From JBJMLO01 sp045805265 (GTDB taxonomy: Bacteria; Actinomycetota; UBA4738; JACQTL01), in NCBI GenBank assembly GCA_045805265.1, contig JBJMLO010000011.1, positions 496,001-560,000 on the forward strand: a stretch of 64,000 bases of DNA. Reading direction: 5' to 3'. Positions 23,300-31,400 of the stretch are shown here, in pieces. The position numbers and the translations under genes are program-made. Within the stretch, counting starts at the first letter, position 1. Every line of letters starts with the position of its first letter. The notes beneath the pieces were generated by a model. That model had not been told where the DNA came from. It was given only the letters and a program-made list of their open reading frames with translations, and did no database searches.

Positions 23300-24865
23300 A
23301 TGCCCGCACTCCGCCACCGCTCCTTGGCATTCCTCGCAGGACTCGTGATCGCGACCCTCGTCGCCGCGGCCCCCGGGGCCGGGGCGGTGGCACCCCTGGA
23401 CTGCTCGAGCGCGAACCTGCAGACCGCCATCGACGCCGCGACGAGCGGCGACACGATCTCCTTCACCGGCACGTGCGTCGGCAACTTCACGATCGATTCC
23501 AAGTCGCTGACCCTCCAGGGGTCGGGCGACGCCATCCTCGACGCCAACGGGACCGGCCGGCCCCTCACGGTCCACGGCCCGGCGACGCAGGTCGTGACGC
23601 TCGACGATCTCCTGGTGAGCGGCGGCAACGTCACCGGCCTCGACGCCAACGGAGGGGGGATCCTCGCGGACGGAGGGTCGCTCGCGCTCAATCGCTCCGT
23701 CGTGAGGGGGAACTCCGTGACCGGGACAGGGATCGGGGCGGGGGGCGGGATCTCCTTCTCGCCGATCGTCGGCGGGGTCCAGTCCCTCACGCTCACCGAC
23801 AGCTCGGTCAGCGAAAACACGGGGGCCGGGCTCGGGCCAGGCATCGGCGGTGGGATCGAGTACGTGAGCGCCGGCGACCCCCTCACCCTGGTGAGGAGCA
23901 CGGTGAGTGGGAACACGATCTCCGGAATCGGGAGTTCGACGCTGGGCGGCGGCCTGTCCGTGGAAGCGGGGACCCTGAGCGTGACCAACTCGACCATCAG
24001 CGGAAACACGGCCACTGCGGCGGGTATCAGCCTGGCGGCGGGGGGCGGGATCGATCTCGTGAGCCCCGAAGGAGGGACGATTCTCGGCTCGACCATCACC
24101 CAGAATCAAAGTGTCGGAACGCTCGGCTCCGGAGGCGGGGTCACCCAGGAGGCCGGCGCGTTCCCGCTGACCCTCACCTCGACGATCCTCGCCGGGAACG
24201 CGGCGTCAACCGGCCCCGATTGCTCCAACCTCATCTTCCCGATCCTGTCCGGGGACGACAACCTGATCGGGAACACCACGGGATGCACCTTCGCCTCGCA
24301 GCCGGGCGACCTCCTGAACGTGCCGCAGCCGGTCCTCCCGCTCCTCAACAACGGCGGGGGCACGCTGACGCACTTCCTGCCGCTGGGCTCGCCGGCGCGA
24401 AACGCCTACGCGGCGCCGTGCGCCACGGTCACCGACCAGCGGGGGATCGCCCGGGCCCAATCCGGCAACTGCGACATCGGCGCGATGGAGGTCGAGGTGG
24501 GATTTCCCCCGCTCCTGTGCACCATCTCCGGGACCGCCGCGGGTGAGACCATCACCGGGACCGCACGGAACGACACCATCTGCGGCGAGAACGGCAACGA
24601 CACCCTGAGCGGCGGCGGGGGCGGCGACCTCCTGGTCGGCGGGCTGCAGCACGACACGCTGGACGGCAACCAGGGCAACGACGTGCTACGCGGGAAGGAG
24701 GGCCGCGACACGCTCGTTGACTCCACGGGAGCCGACTGGTTCTTCGGCGGGTACGGCGCCGACAGCATCGACTCGCTCGACACGGTGGCGGACGACACGG
24801 TCGACGGGGGGCGGGGCGTCGACGCCTGCACCCACGACCTCGGGGACTCGGTCACGAGCTGCTGA
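23300..24865 (+). CDS. secreted beta-helix protein with RTX-type repeats
   Basis: A 521-residue exported protein. The signal peptide (residues 1-30) ends near GAGAVAP. The central 350 residues form a right-handed parallel beta-helix pattern: repeated strands like LTLTDSSVSENT, LTLVRSTVSGNT, LSVTNSTISGNT. It then reads LGSPARNA and DQRG-ARAQSGNCDIGAMEV, the choice-of-anchor ending common in such proteins. The C-terminus carries glycine/aspartate nonapeptide repeats (ICGENGNDTL, LDGNQGNDVL, GGYGADSIDS), the calcium-binding RTX pattern. ATG 23300 has GGGAGG 5 bases upstream. Probably a cell-surface or secreted adhesin or carbohydrate-active protein; no catalytic triad was identified. Confidence 0.82.
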   Translation: MPALRHRSLAFLAGLVIATLVAAAPGAGAVAPLDCSSANLQTAIDAATSGDTISFTGTCVGNFTIDSKSLTLQGSGDAILDANGTGRPLTVHGPATQVVTLDDLLVSGGNVTGLDANGGGILADGGSLALNRSVVRGNSVTGTGIGAGGGISFSPIVGGVQSLTLTDSSVSENTGAGLGPGIGGGIEYVSAGDPLTLVRSTVSGNTISGIGSSTLGGGLSVEAGTLSVTNSTISGNTATAAGISLAAGGGIDLVSPEGGTILGSTITQNQSVGTLGSGGGVTQEAGAFPLTLTSTILAGNAASTGPDCSNLIFPILSGDDNLIGNTTGCTFASQPGDLLNVPQPVLPLLNNGGGTLTHFLPLGSPARNAYAAPCATVTDQRGIARAQSGNCDIGAMEVEVGFPPLLCTISGTAAGETITGTARNDTICGENGNDTLSGGGGGDLLVGGLQHDTLDGNQGNDVLRGKEGRDTLVDSTGADWFFGGYGADSIDSLDTVADDTVDGGRGVDACTHDLGDSVTSC

Positions 24866-24877
24866 GGCCCGAACGGG

Positions 24878-25384
24878 CTACCGGCCGAGCAGTGACTCGA
24901 GCTGTCCCGCGTGCGCCTCCAGGTGCCCGACGAGGAACGTCTCGAACACCCGGGGCGCGTCGAGGACGCCGAGCGTCGGGTGCCGGACGTGGAGCTCCCA
25001 GTCCGCCGGTGACATCTCGGCGAGCAGCTCGCGGAGGTCGTCCAGGTCGCCGCGCAGGCGAACCATCAGGCGCTCGGGAGGCGTGTCCCGATCGCGCTCG
25101 ATCGCGGCGATCCGGCCGGGGTCGGTCGAGGTCCGGCCGAACGGCGGCGGCTCCCCGCTCCGGTCCCGAGCCGCGCTCGCGAACACCTCGCGGAGCCTGG
25201 CCATCCAGTAGCCCGGGAACTCGGCGAGGTGCGCCCAGACCTGGCCCCACTCCCACCGCTCGCCGGTGGGCTCGTCGGCGTCGGTGAGCGCGCCGGGCGC
25301 CGGCTCGGCGCCGGCCAGCCGCTCCAGCCGGGCCCGGGCTGCCTCCAACCGTTCCACGAAGGCCTCGGCCGGGCCGGCCGTCAT
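24878..25384 (-). CDS. DinB-like four-helix protein
   Basis: A 168-residue protein with the DinB/YfiT-like pattern: helix with WGQVWAHLAEFPGYW (first His ligand), a long middle helix, and the C-terminal VGHLEAHAGQL with the H-x-x-x-H pair. Such proteins are metal-binding and include thiol-dependent transferases (bacillithiol/mycothiol). ATG 25384 overlaps the stop of the upstream FAH-family gene by 4 bases (ATGA), so they are translationally coupled. No specific substrate can be named. Confidence 0.72.
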   Translation of the reverse strand: MTAGPAEAFVERLEAARARLERLAGAEPAPGALTDADEPTGERWEWGQVWAHLAEFPGYWMARLREVFASAARDRSGEPPPFGRTSTDPGRIAAIERDRDTPPERLMVRLRGDLDDLRELLAEMSPADWELHVRHPTLGVLDAPRVFETFLVGHLEAHAGQLESLLGR

Positions 25385-26316
25385 TCCGGGCGTAGCGGCT
25401 CGGCCGGCCGCCCACCGGTGACCCTGCTCTCGATGCGCCCGAGCACCTCGACCTCCAGGGCGACCATGTCGCCGGGCCGGAGCCACGGGAACTCCTCCTG
25501 CCCGTGAACGAGCGACAGCTCGAGGATGCACCCGGTCCCGCACGTGCCGCTGCCGATCACGTCGCCGGGGACGACCTGCGTTCCCCGGCTCGCGTAGGCC
25601 AGCATCTCGCCGAACGACCAGTAGACGTCGGCGAGCGACGCGTCGCTGTACGCCCGCCCGTTCACGAACGCCCGCATCCGGAGGTCGTAGGCCCGGCCGG
25701 ACCGGCGGGGTTCCAGCTCGTCGGGGGTCACCAGGAACGGCCCCAGCGTCGTCGCGAAGTCCTTGCCCTTCACCGGCCCCATGCTGAGCTTCATCTCCCG
25801 CCGCTGCAGGTCGCGGGCGCTCCAGTCGTTCATCACGCAGAACCCGGCGATGTGCCGCTCGGCGTCCGCTGAGGCCAGGTCCGACCCGCCCATGCCCACC
25901 ACGGCCGCGACCTCCAGCTCGTAGTCCAGCTCGGCCGAGCCCGGCGGCGCCGCGACCTCGTCGTTCGGCCCGAGCACCGCCGCCGGATTCGAGAAGTAGA
26001 ACACCGGCAGCTCGTACCAGTCGGGCTCCATCTCCAGTCCCCGCCGCTGTCGGGCGGTCTTCACGTGCTGCTCGAATGCGTAGAAGTCGCGGACCGAGGG
26101 CGGGCGGGGAACCGGCGCCATCAGGCGCACCTCGTCGAGGGAGTACGTCGCCGCCGGATCGGTGGTGGCGCGCTCGCCCGCCTGCCGGAGTTGGGTGCCG
26201 TCGTCGCCGAGGAGATCCAGCAGTCGCAGCCCGGGCTCCATCGCCTGGATGGTCTGCCCGAGCACGACGCCCGCGCGCTCGGCGCCGTCGGCCGTGCGGA
26301 ACGTCGCCCATCGCAT
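25381..26316 (-). CDS. fumarylacetoacetate hydrolase family protein
   Basis: A 311-residue enzyme of the FAH superfamily, which acts on beta-diketo or 2-oxo acids during aromatic or sugar catabolism. The metal-binding acidic residues appear in SAELDYELEVAAVVG (E-x-E) and later GFCVMNDWSARDLQ. The GKDFATTLGPFLVT segment and the C-terminal IGSGTCGTGCILEL are typical of acylpyruvase/FAH members. ATG 26316. It is followed by a coupled DinB-like gene. A strong hairpin lies just upstream and separates it from the next operon. Confidence 0.87.
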   Translation of the reverse strand: MRWATFRTADGAERAGVVLGQTIQAMEPGLRLLDLLGDDGTQLRQAGERATTDPAATYSLDEVRLMAPVPRPPSVRDFYAFEQHVKTARQRRGLEMEPDWYELPVFYFSNPAAVLGPNDEVAAPPGSAELDYELEVAAVVGMGGSDLASADAERHIAGFCVMNDWSARDLQRREMKLSMGPVKGKDFATTLGPFLVTPDELEPRRSGRAYDLRMRAFVNGRAYSDASLADVYWSFGEMLAYASRGTQVVPGDVIGSGTCGTGCILELSLVHGQEEFPWLRPGDMVALEVEVLGRIESRVTGGRPAEPLRPE

Positions 26317-26339
26317 CGCGGCGCGAGCCTACCCTTTCC

Positions 26340-26362
26340 GTCGGGGGGCTCCGCCCCCCGAC
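26340..26362 (-). terminator. perfect hairpin terminator-like element
   Basis: Ten-bp perfect stem GTCGGGGGGC (26340-26349) and GCCCCCCGAC (26353-26362), with a 3-base loop. It lies 74 bases past the stop of the beta-propeller gene and upstream of the FAH-family gene. There is no U-tract, and its symmetry allows either direction. Confidence 0.6.
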
Positions 26363-26435
26363 TTCCCCCCGGAACCCCGTGCGCCTGGGGGCTGTTCCTT
26401 CCCATGGTGGCGGGCCGCTTCGGGGCCTCCGCGCT

Positions 26436-28130
26436 CTAGGCCGGGGACCAGGCGGGGTCGACGTCCCGGCCGGGGTGCCGGGTGACCCGCCGGAGCTCCG
26501 ATCCGTCCGACCGGACGGTCCAGATCTCCAGGTTGCCGCCGCGGCTGCTGACGAACGCGATGCGGTCGCCGGGCCACCACGCGGGGTCGCCGTCGAACCC
26601 CCCGAACGTCGTGAGCCGCCGGAGCTGTCCGGTGGCCACGGTGACGACGAAGACGTCGACGTTCCCGTCATGGTTTCGCTGGAACGCGATGCGTCCGCCG
26701 TCGGGCGACCACGAGACGTGGTCGTCGCTCGCCGAGTTCTTCGTGAGGCGGTGGGGCCGCGACCCGTCGGTCTCCACCAGCCAGATGTCGCGAGTCCCGG
26801 CGCGGTCGCTGGTGAACGCGATCCGCGCCCCGCCCGGGGACCACGCCGGGTTCGTGTCCGGCGCGGGGTTGTCGGTGACCTGGACCACGTTCGTCCCGTC
26901 CGCGCCGATGGTGTAGATGTCGCCGGCCCCGCTCCGGTCGCTGGAGAACGCCAGCCGGGAGCCGCCGGGCGACCAGCTCGGCGCGTCGTCGGCTGCCGGG
27001 ACCCGGGTCACGCGGAACGGCTCGCCGCCGGCGGCGGGGATCGTGTACAGGTCGCCGCCGCCCGATCTGGCGGCGGCGAAGGCGATCGTCTGCCCGTCGG
27101 GCGACCAGGCCGGGTCGACGTCCGCGGCCGAGTTCGAGGTCAGGCGCCGGGCACCGGTTCCGTCGGCGTCGACGACGTACAGGTCCTCGTGGCCGGCGGC
27201 TCCCCTCGCGATCGCGATAAGGCTCGGCGTGGGCGACCACGCCGGGTGGTCCTCGGTCGAGGTGGACGACGTGACCCGGGCGAGCCCGGTCCCGTCGGGG
27301 CGGACCGAGTACAGGTCGCCGCTCCCCGACCGGGTGCTGGCGAACAGGATGCGGCTGCCGTCCAGCGACCACGCCGGCGAGGTGTCGTTGCCCGGCCCCC
27401 CGATCACCCGGCGCACGCCGGTCCCGTCGACGTTCACCGAGAACAGGTCGTAGGACCCCGACCGGTTGCTCTCGTAGACGATGCGCGTCCCGTCCGCCGA
27501 CCAGTCCGGCTCCGCGTCGACCCAGTTCGGCGTCAGCGTGATGCGGCGCTGGCTCGACCCGTCGGCCTTCATCACCGCGACGTCGGACGACAGCGTCCGG
27601 TTGGTCGTGAACGCGATCCGCCGCCCGTCCGGCGACCAGGATGGGCTGAAGTTCTCGCCCTCGGCGCCCGTGAGCTTGCGGAGGCTCGAGCCGTCCGGAT
27701 GGATCGTCCAGATCCCGAGGGTCCCGCCCCGGATGCTCGTGTACGCGATCCGGGTGCCGTCCGGCGACCAGTCCGGCTCCCCGTCGAACCCGCCGAAGGT
27801 GGTCAGGCGGCGGAGGTGCGAGCCGTCGGCATCGATCACGTAGAGGTCGCCGCCGCCGCTGCGTGTGCTCTGGAACACGATTCGCCGGCCGTCGGGCGAC
27901 CACGACGGATGGGTGTCGTCGGCCGAGCCGGTGGTCAGCACGCGCAGCCCCGACCCGTCGGGCCGGGACACCGCGACGTCGGAGTTCCCGTTCCTCGTGA
28001 GGTCGAACGCGATCAGCCCGGTCTGCGACGCGGCTGCGCGGGCGGCCGGGGCCGGGGCGACGGCCAGGGACATCGCGACGGCCAGCACCGCCACGCCGAG
28101 CGCCGCGACGCGGGCGGGCGCTGGTCTCAC
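26436..28130 (-). CDS. secreted TolB-like beta-propeller protein
   Basis: A 564-residue exported protein: signal peptide (about residues 1-32, VAPAPAARAAA) followed by about twelve repeats of 40-45 residues with the core P-x-W-S-P-D-G-x-x-I-x-F (PD40/TolB type). Twelve blades could make two six-bladed propellers. GTG 28130 overlaps the upstream stop by 4 bases (GTGA). It is the last gene of the operon that also carries the MauD-like, MauE-like and Cys-rich proteins. In methylamine dehydrogenase the large subunit is also a beta-propeller, so a partnership with the Cys-rich protein is conceivable, but the repeat family here is different. Confidence 0.83.
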   Translation of the reverse strand: MRPAPARVAALGVAVLAVAMSLAVAPAPAARAAASQTGLIAFDLTRNGNSDVAVSRPDGSGLRVLTTGSADDTHPSWSPDGRRIVFQSTRSGGGDLYVIDADGSHLRRLTTFGGFDGEPDWSPDGTRIAYTSIRGGTLGIWTIHPDGSSLRKLTGAEGENFSPSWSPDGRRIAFTTNRTLSSDVAVMKADGSSQRRITLTPNWVDAEPDWSADGTRIVYESNRSGSYDLFSVNVDGTGVRRVIGGPGNDTSPAWSLDGSRILFASTRSGSGDLYSVRPDGTGLARVTSSTSTEDHPAWSPTPSLIAIARGAAGHEDLYVVDADGTGARRLTSNSAADVDPAWSPDGQTIAFAAARSGGGDLYTIPAAGGEPFRVTRVPAADDAPSWSPGGSRLAFSSDRSGAGDIYTIGADGTNVVQVTDNPAPDTNPAWSPGGARIAFTSDRAGTRDIWLVETDGSRPHRLTKNSASDDHVSWSPDGGRIAFQRNHDGNVDVFVVTVATGQLRRLTTFGGFDGDPAWWPGDRIAFVSSRGGNLEIWTVRSDGSELRRVTRHPGRDVDPAWSPA

Positions 28131-28573
28131 GACTGCGGCCGCCGCTCGATCTCCACCGTCTGCAGGACATCGTTCACGAACCGAACGAGGTGTCTCCGGC
28201 TGGGCCGGTGCCCGACCACCACGTATAGGCAGAACGCGCGCCCCCGGGCGTGGAAGAAGCGCTGGATGCCGGCCTGACCGGGCAGGGTTCGCATCAGGGC
28301 CTTGGGGTCCAGGTCGGCCGGATGGAGCTTCCGGGGCATCCCCGAACGGTGGAACAGGGCGGTGGCGGCCAGCTCCGGATCGAACTCCGTGAGCGCGACG
28401 AACGCGCCGCTCGGGCCCATGGAGCCGGTGGCTTTCGCGCCGTAGTCGCCGTCTACGGCCGGCAGCTGGAAGTTCGCGGCGTGCAGCGTCGGCTCGCCAC
28501 CGTCGACGCGGAAGATGCGGCCCTCCCATTTCGGCGGGAGGTCCACCGCGAGCGCGTGGGCCCGCAGCCTCAC
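28127..28573 (-). CDS. hypothetical protein
   Basis: A 148-residue soluble protein of no recognised family. It has alternating strand segments in the first two thirds (WEGRIFRVDGGEPTLHAANFQLP, GAFVALTEFDP) and a C-terminal domain resembling a short alpha/beta unit (RAFCLYVVVGHRPSRRHLVRFVNDVLQTVEI). No signal peptide or catalytic motif. Its stop is overlapped by the start of the beta-propeller gene (GTGA), and the membrane protein gene ends 16 bases before its own start, so it is embedded in the operon. Confidence 0.65.
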   Translation of the reverse strand: MRLRAHALAVDLPPKWEGRIFRVDGGEPTLHAANFQLPAVDGDYGAKATGSMGPSGAFVALTEFDPELAATALFHRSGMPRKLHPADLDPKALMRTLPGQAGIQRFFHARGRAFCLYVVVGHRPSRRHLVRFVNDVLQTVEIERRPQS

Positions 28574-28589
28574 GACCGGGCTCCGTCGG

Positions 28590-29189
28590 TCATGCCGCGA
28601 CCACCGCGAGCGCCAGGGCCCCGGCCGCCAGCACCACCTGGGCGGCCACCGCTGCGGTACGGGCGGGCGCCTCCCACCGCCGGAGCCGGGCGTCGAGCGC
28701 CGCCACCCGCGAGGGATCGTCCGCCCCGGCCGCTCCGATCAACGTGACCGCCCGGGCGGCCCCGAAGGCCGAGCCCACGAGGAATCCGGCACCGGGCGAG
28801 CCCACCAGCACGGCCGCCGCCAGCGTCGCGTACACCGCCGAGGTCGTCACGATCGTGGCCACCCCTACCCCCAGCTGGGCGCCGAACCCGGCGCCGACCA
28901 CCCACCCCCGGTACCGCCCCAGCCAGTCCTCGTTCACCTGGCGCCGGATGGTGGGCAGGCGCGCCCCGGCCACCCGGAGGTCCAGCGCCGTGCCGGCCGC
29001 CACGAGCAGCGCGAGCGCCGCCAGCCGCGCCGGCGGGTCCACCCCGCGGAGGGCCAGGGACCCCACGAGGCCGAGGAGGGCTCCGGCCGCCGCCCCGGCG
29101 CCCACCGAGGCGGCGGCGAAGAACCCCGCCGTCACGCCCCACCTCGATCCCCTGGCCCGCTCCCCGAGCGGGTTGATGCTCCCCAGCAT
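28590..29189 (-). CDS. integral membrane protein, Mau-like operon
   Basis: A 199-residue protein with about five hydrophobic segments (around residues 22-50, 52-68, 95-110, 112-140, 175-198). The loop RQVNEDWLGRYRGWVVGAGFG is notable between segments 2 and 3. ATG 29189 is preceded by GAGGGGAG at 5 bases. No conserved Cys or His pairs that would suggest electron transfer. Related proteins occur in actinobacterial redox clusters by my recollection, but no named family is assigned. Likely an inner-membrane accessory of the exported proteins encoded here. Confidence 0.68.
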   Translation of the reverse strand: MLGSINPLGERARGSRWGVTAGFFAAASVGAGAAAGALLGLVGSLALRGVDPPARLAALALLVAAGTALDLRVAGARLPTIRRQVNEDWLGRYRGWVVGAGFGAQLGVGVATIVTTSAVYATLAAAVLVGSPGAGFLVGSAFGAARAVTLIGAAGADDPSRVAALDARLRRWEAPARTAAVAAQVVLAAGALALAVVAA

Positions 29190-29198
29190 CGACTCCCC

Positions 29199-29270
29199 TC
29201 AGGGCGACCACGCGGACCGCAGCCCGGCCACGGTGGCCAGGACGACCGCGAGCGCGACCTCAGCCCTCAT
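29199..29270 (-). CDS. possible 23-residue membrane peptide
   Basis: ATG 29270 overlaps the end of the MauD-like gene by 11 bases and stops 9 bases before the next gene. It encodes MRAEVALAVVLATVAGLRSA plus three residues, a single hydrophobic helix. The position in the tight operon is the main argument. The ribosome site is weak, and it may be only spacer. Confidence 0.3.
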   Translation of the reverse strand: MRAEVALAVVLATVAGLRSAWSP

Positions 29271-29982
29271 CCGTCTCGGCCCCCGCGTACAGGCTGGGGT
29301 GCCCCGGGCCGATCCCGGCCGCGGCGAGCTCGCCGTCGGCCCGGGCCAGCCGCGCGGCCGGGTCGGCGGCGGAGGCCGCAGCGCCACCCGAGCGCCGGAG
29401 CTCCGCGTCCGCGATCGCGTCGCGCAGCAGCGACGCCACCTGCGGCCAGTTCGTGGCCGTGCCCTCCCCCCGGATCCGGCCGGAGGGCCCGTCGACCAGC
29501 ACGAAGTACGGGGAGCCCGCTACCCGGTACCGCTCCCACGCGTCCGAGGACATGACGAGCGGCACGCCGTCGGGGGCCAGCTCGAGGAGCTTCGAGGGGC
29601 TCTCGAACGCTGTGTCCTTCGTGACCACGACCAACCGGGCGCCGCCGGGCACGTCGAGGGATGGGTCCTCGCCGAGGGCCTCCCAGAAGGGTCCGCACCC
29701 CAGGCACCCGCTCGACAGGAACGCCAGCAGCGTCGCGCCGGGCGCGCCGGCCACGGCGATCTTCACCGCGTCGCCGGCGAGCGTGGTCCCCATCAGGTCT
29801 ACGGCGTCGGCCACCGACTCCGGGGGCGGGTGGGGGAGCCCCTCGGCCAGCACCGGGCCTGCGGGCCGCGCCTCGCCCGAGTCGAGCCGTCGGAGCAACT
29901 CGGCGTGGCTGCGGAGCACGCCGGCCAGCAGGATCCCCACCACGACCAGCAGCACCGTCTCGACTCCGACCAGGATCTCCAC
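29260..29982 (-). CDS. MauD/TlpA-like membrane-anchored thioredoxin
   Basis: A 240-residue protein: N-terminal membrane anchor (about residues 1-24), then a thioredoxin-like domain with FLSSGCLGCGPFW, a C-x-x-C redox centre. VVVTKD and the cis-Pro-like segment GSPYFVLVDG follow. MauD is an extracytoplasmic disulfide-handling protein needed for methylamine dehydrogenase light chain. GTG 29982 is chosen because GGAGG lies 8 bases upstream; the TTG at 29988 is too close to that site. It lies directly after the gene for a 22-cysteine exported protein and the MauE-like gene, which strongly suggests that it oxidises or isomerises disulfides of that protein. Confidence 0.82.
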   Translation of the reverse strand: MEILVGVETVLLVVVGILLAGVLRSHAELLRRLDSGEARPAGPVLAEGLPHPPPESVADAVDLMGTTLAGDAVKIAVAGAPGATLLAFLSSGCLGCGPFWEALGEDPSLDVPGGARLVVVTKDTAFESPSKLLELAPDGVPLVMSSDAWERYRVAGSPYFVLVDGPSGRIRGEGTATNWPQVASLLRDAIADAELRRSGGAAASAADPAARLARADGELAAAGIGPGHPSLYAGAETDEG

Positions 29983-29994
29983 GCGCAATCCCTC

Positions 29995-30567
29995 CTACAG
30001 GCAGCTCGCCTCGTGGCTGCACACCGCGTTCTCGACCTTCACCGTGCTCCCGCAGTTCAGGTAGACCTTCGCCGGGTTGACGCACTTCACGACGCGGCAA
30101 ACCACCTCGGTGACACCGGCGATCTGGGTGTTGCACTGGCCGTACCGGAACACGTTGCAGCAGGTCCGCCGGTTGCTGCACCGGTCGTTCGCGCAGTGGC
30201 AGCCGTGGGGGCAGGACGCCCCGGGCGTCCGGTTGCAGTCGACGTAGTACCGGACGCCCTCCTTCGAGCACGCACCGCTCCCCCGGTAGTCCGTGCACTT
30301 CCACCATCCGCCCATGTACGAGTCGGCCGGGCACTCGTTCGCGCCGGAGTTGATCGAGCAGCAGAAGGTGGTCCACCCGTCGCAGCACGCGCCGCCGCCG
30401 CACTGCGGGCAGTAGACGATCGACTGGGCGGAGACCGGCCGCATGGCGAACCGCACCGGGGCCACCGCGATGGCCGAGCCGACGACCGCCGCCCGGGCCA
30501 GGAACCCCCGCCGGGAGGTCCTGCGCTCGAGGGCTCGGGCGGCCGCCCGAGCGAGCCGCTGGGTCAC
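29995..30567 (-). CDS. Tat-exported 22-cysteine protein resembling methylamine dehydrogenase light chain
   Basis: A 190-residue protein with a twin-arginine signal (TSRRGFLARAA followed by a hydrophobic stretch and APVRFA..SAQS). The mature part of about 140 residues has 22 cysteines, including CCDGWTTFCCS, GGWWKCTDY, CHCANDRC, RRTCCNVFRYGQC. Methylamine dehydrogenase light chain is likewise Tat-exported, Cys-rich and has two cross-linked tryptophans (TTQ); tryptophans are present here in DGW and GWW. MauE-like and MauD-like genes overlap or flank it. No heavy chain MauB, MauG or amicyanin gene was seen in the window. GTG 30567 overlaps the MauE-like stop (GTGA). The enzymatic identity is not established; a new TTQ-type or multi-disulfide protein is possible. 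Confidence 0.7.
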   Translation of the reverse strand: MTQRLARAAARALERRTSRRGFLARAAVVGSAIAVAPVRFAMRPVSAQSIVYCPQCGGGACCDGWTTFCCSINSGANECPADSYMGGWWKCTDYRGSGACSKEGVRYYVDCNRTPGASCPHGCHCANDRCSNRRTCCNVFRYGQCNTQIAGVTEVVCRVVKCVNPAKVYLNCGSTVKVENAVCSHEASCL

Positions 30568-31136
30568 CGCGGTCTCCCGATCGCGATCGGCCGCGGCCCC
30601 GCCGGCGCGGCCGCGTGCTCCTCGTGGGCCGGCCGGTACGAGCTCCAGGCCCGGGGCACCTCCGCGACGGCGACGATCAGCAGCGCCCCGCCGCCGATCA
30701 GACCCACGACCAGAGGAACGGCGGCCGCAGGTGATGCCGCGAAGACGGCCCCCAGGCCGGCGACGGGCCAGGCAGCCACCGATCCGGCAACCGCGGCGGC
30801 GACCAGGTCGAGCGCGACGTGCAGTGCGCTCGCCGGGACGTCGCGACCGCCGAGGCACCCGCACCCCGCCGCCCCTCCGCTCCGGAGCAGGCGGACCAGG
30901 AACGCGGCGAACGCTGCGTACAGCAGGGCGACGGCTCCGGCAGTGAGCGGCCCCGGCCGCCACAGCGCCATGCCGCCGGCGACGACCTCGACCAGCCCGA
31001 GGAACCCCGCCGCGGGCCGTCCGCCCCCGAGCCCGGCCGACCGCAACGCGGCTGCGGCGGGTGCCGGCCGGACCAGCTTGCCCACGCCGGACGCGATCAG
31101 CAGCCCGGCGGACAGGAAGAACGGCGCCGCGAGCAA
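30564..31136 (-). CDS. MauE/DoxX-family redox-associated membrane protein
   Basis: A 190-residue protein with four main hydrophobic segments and the MauE signature: GVGKLVRP near the first helix, and a cytoplasmic or interfacial GCGCLGG cysteine cluster before the segment ALHVALDLVAAAVA. MauE proteins are proposed to supply or accept electrons for disulfide formation together with MauD. The start is TTG 31136 with GGAG 11 bases upstream, so it is somewhat uncertain. First gene of the operon; the upstream 264 bases to the divergent KamA gene hold the promoters. Confidence 0.8.
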   Translation of the reverse strand: MLAAPFFLSAGLLIASGVGKLVRPAPAAAALRSAGLGGGRPAAGFLGLVEVVAGGMALWRPGPLTAGAVALLYAAFAAFLVRLLRSGGAAGCGCLGGRDVPASALHVALDLVAAAVAGSVAAWPVAGLGAVFAASPAAAVPLVVGLIGGGALLIVAVAEVPRAWSSYRPAHEEHAAAPAGPRPIAIGRPR

Positions 31137-31400
31137 CGGACTAGGACTCCGGGCGGATCGAGGCCGGGCCGGAACCCCGAATGCGGCTCCTGGGTGACAC
31201 GGGCGACAACACTACCGATGACGTCCGGTTGGTCAAGCCCGGATACCGTTGCGACGCATTCCCGGCATCCGGGACTGCGAGCAACGATGGCGCGGTACCC
31301 TCCACGGCCGGACAGGCTTCGGCTGGCCCGCGGTCTGGCCGGACAGAGCACGGTATGATGGTGTGCTTCGCCGAATCAGATTCGACACCCGAGGGACTCA
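31137..31400. other. divergent intergenic region between mauE-like and kamA-like genes
   Basis: No gene is supported here. A TATGAT -10-like hexamer (31354-31359) faces the KamA gene, 42 bases before its ATG, without a convincing -35. No clear promoter was recognised for the MauE-like gene. Confidence 0.4.

Noticed and set aside
26076..28277. Long plus-strand open frame with repeats, resembling a repeat array
   Set aside because: The repeats mirror the twelve W-S-P-D-G blades of the minus-strand propeller. This is coding repetition, neither a CRISPR array nor a separate gene.
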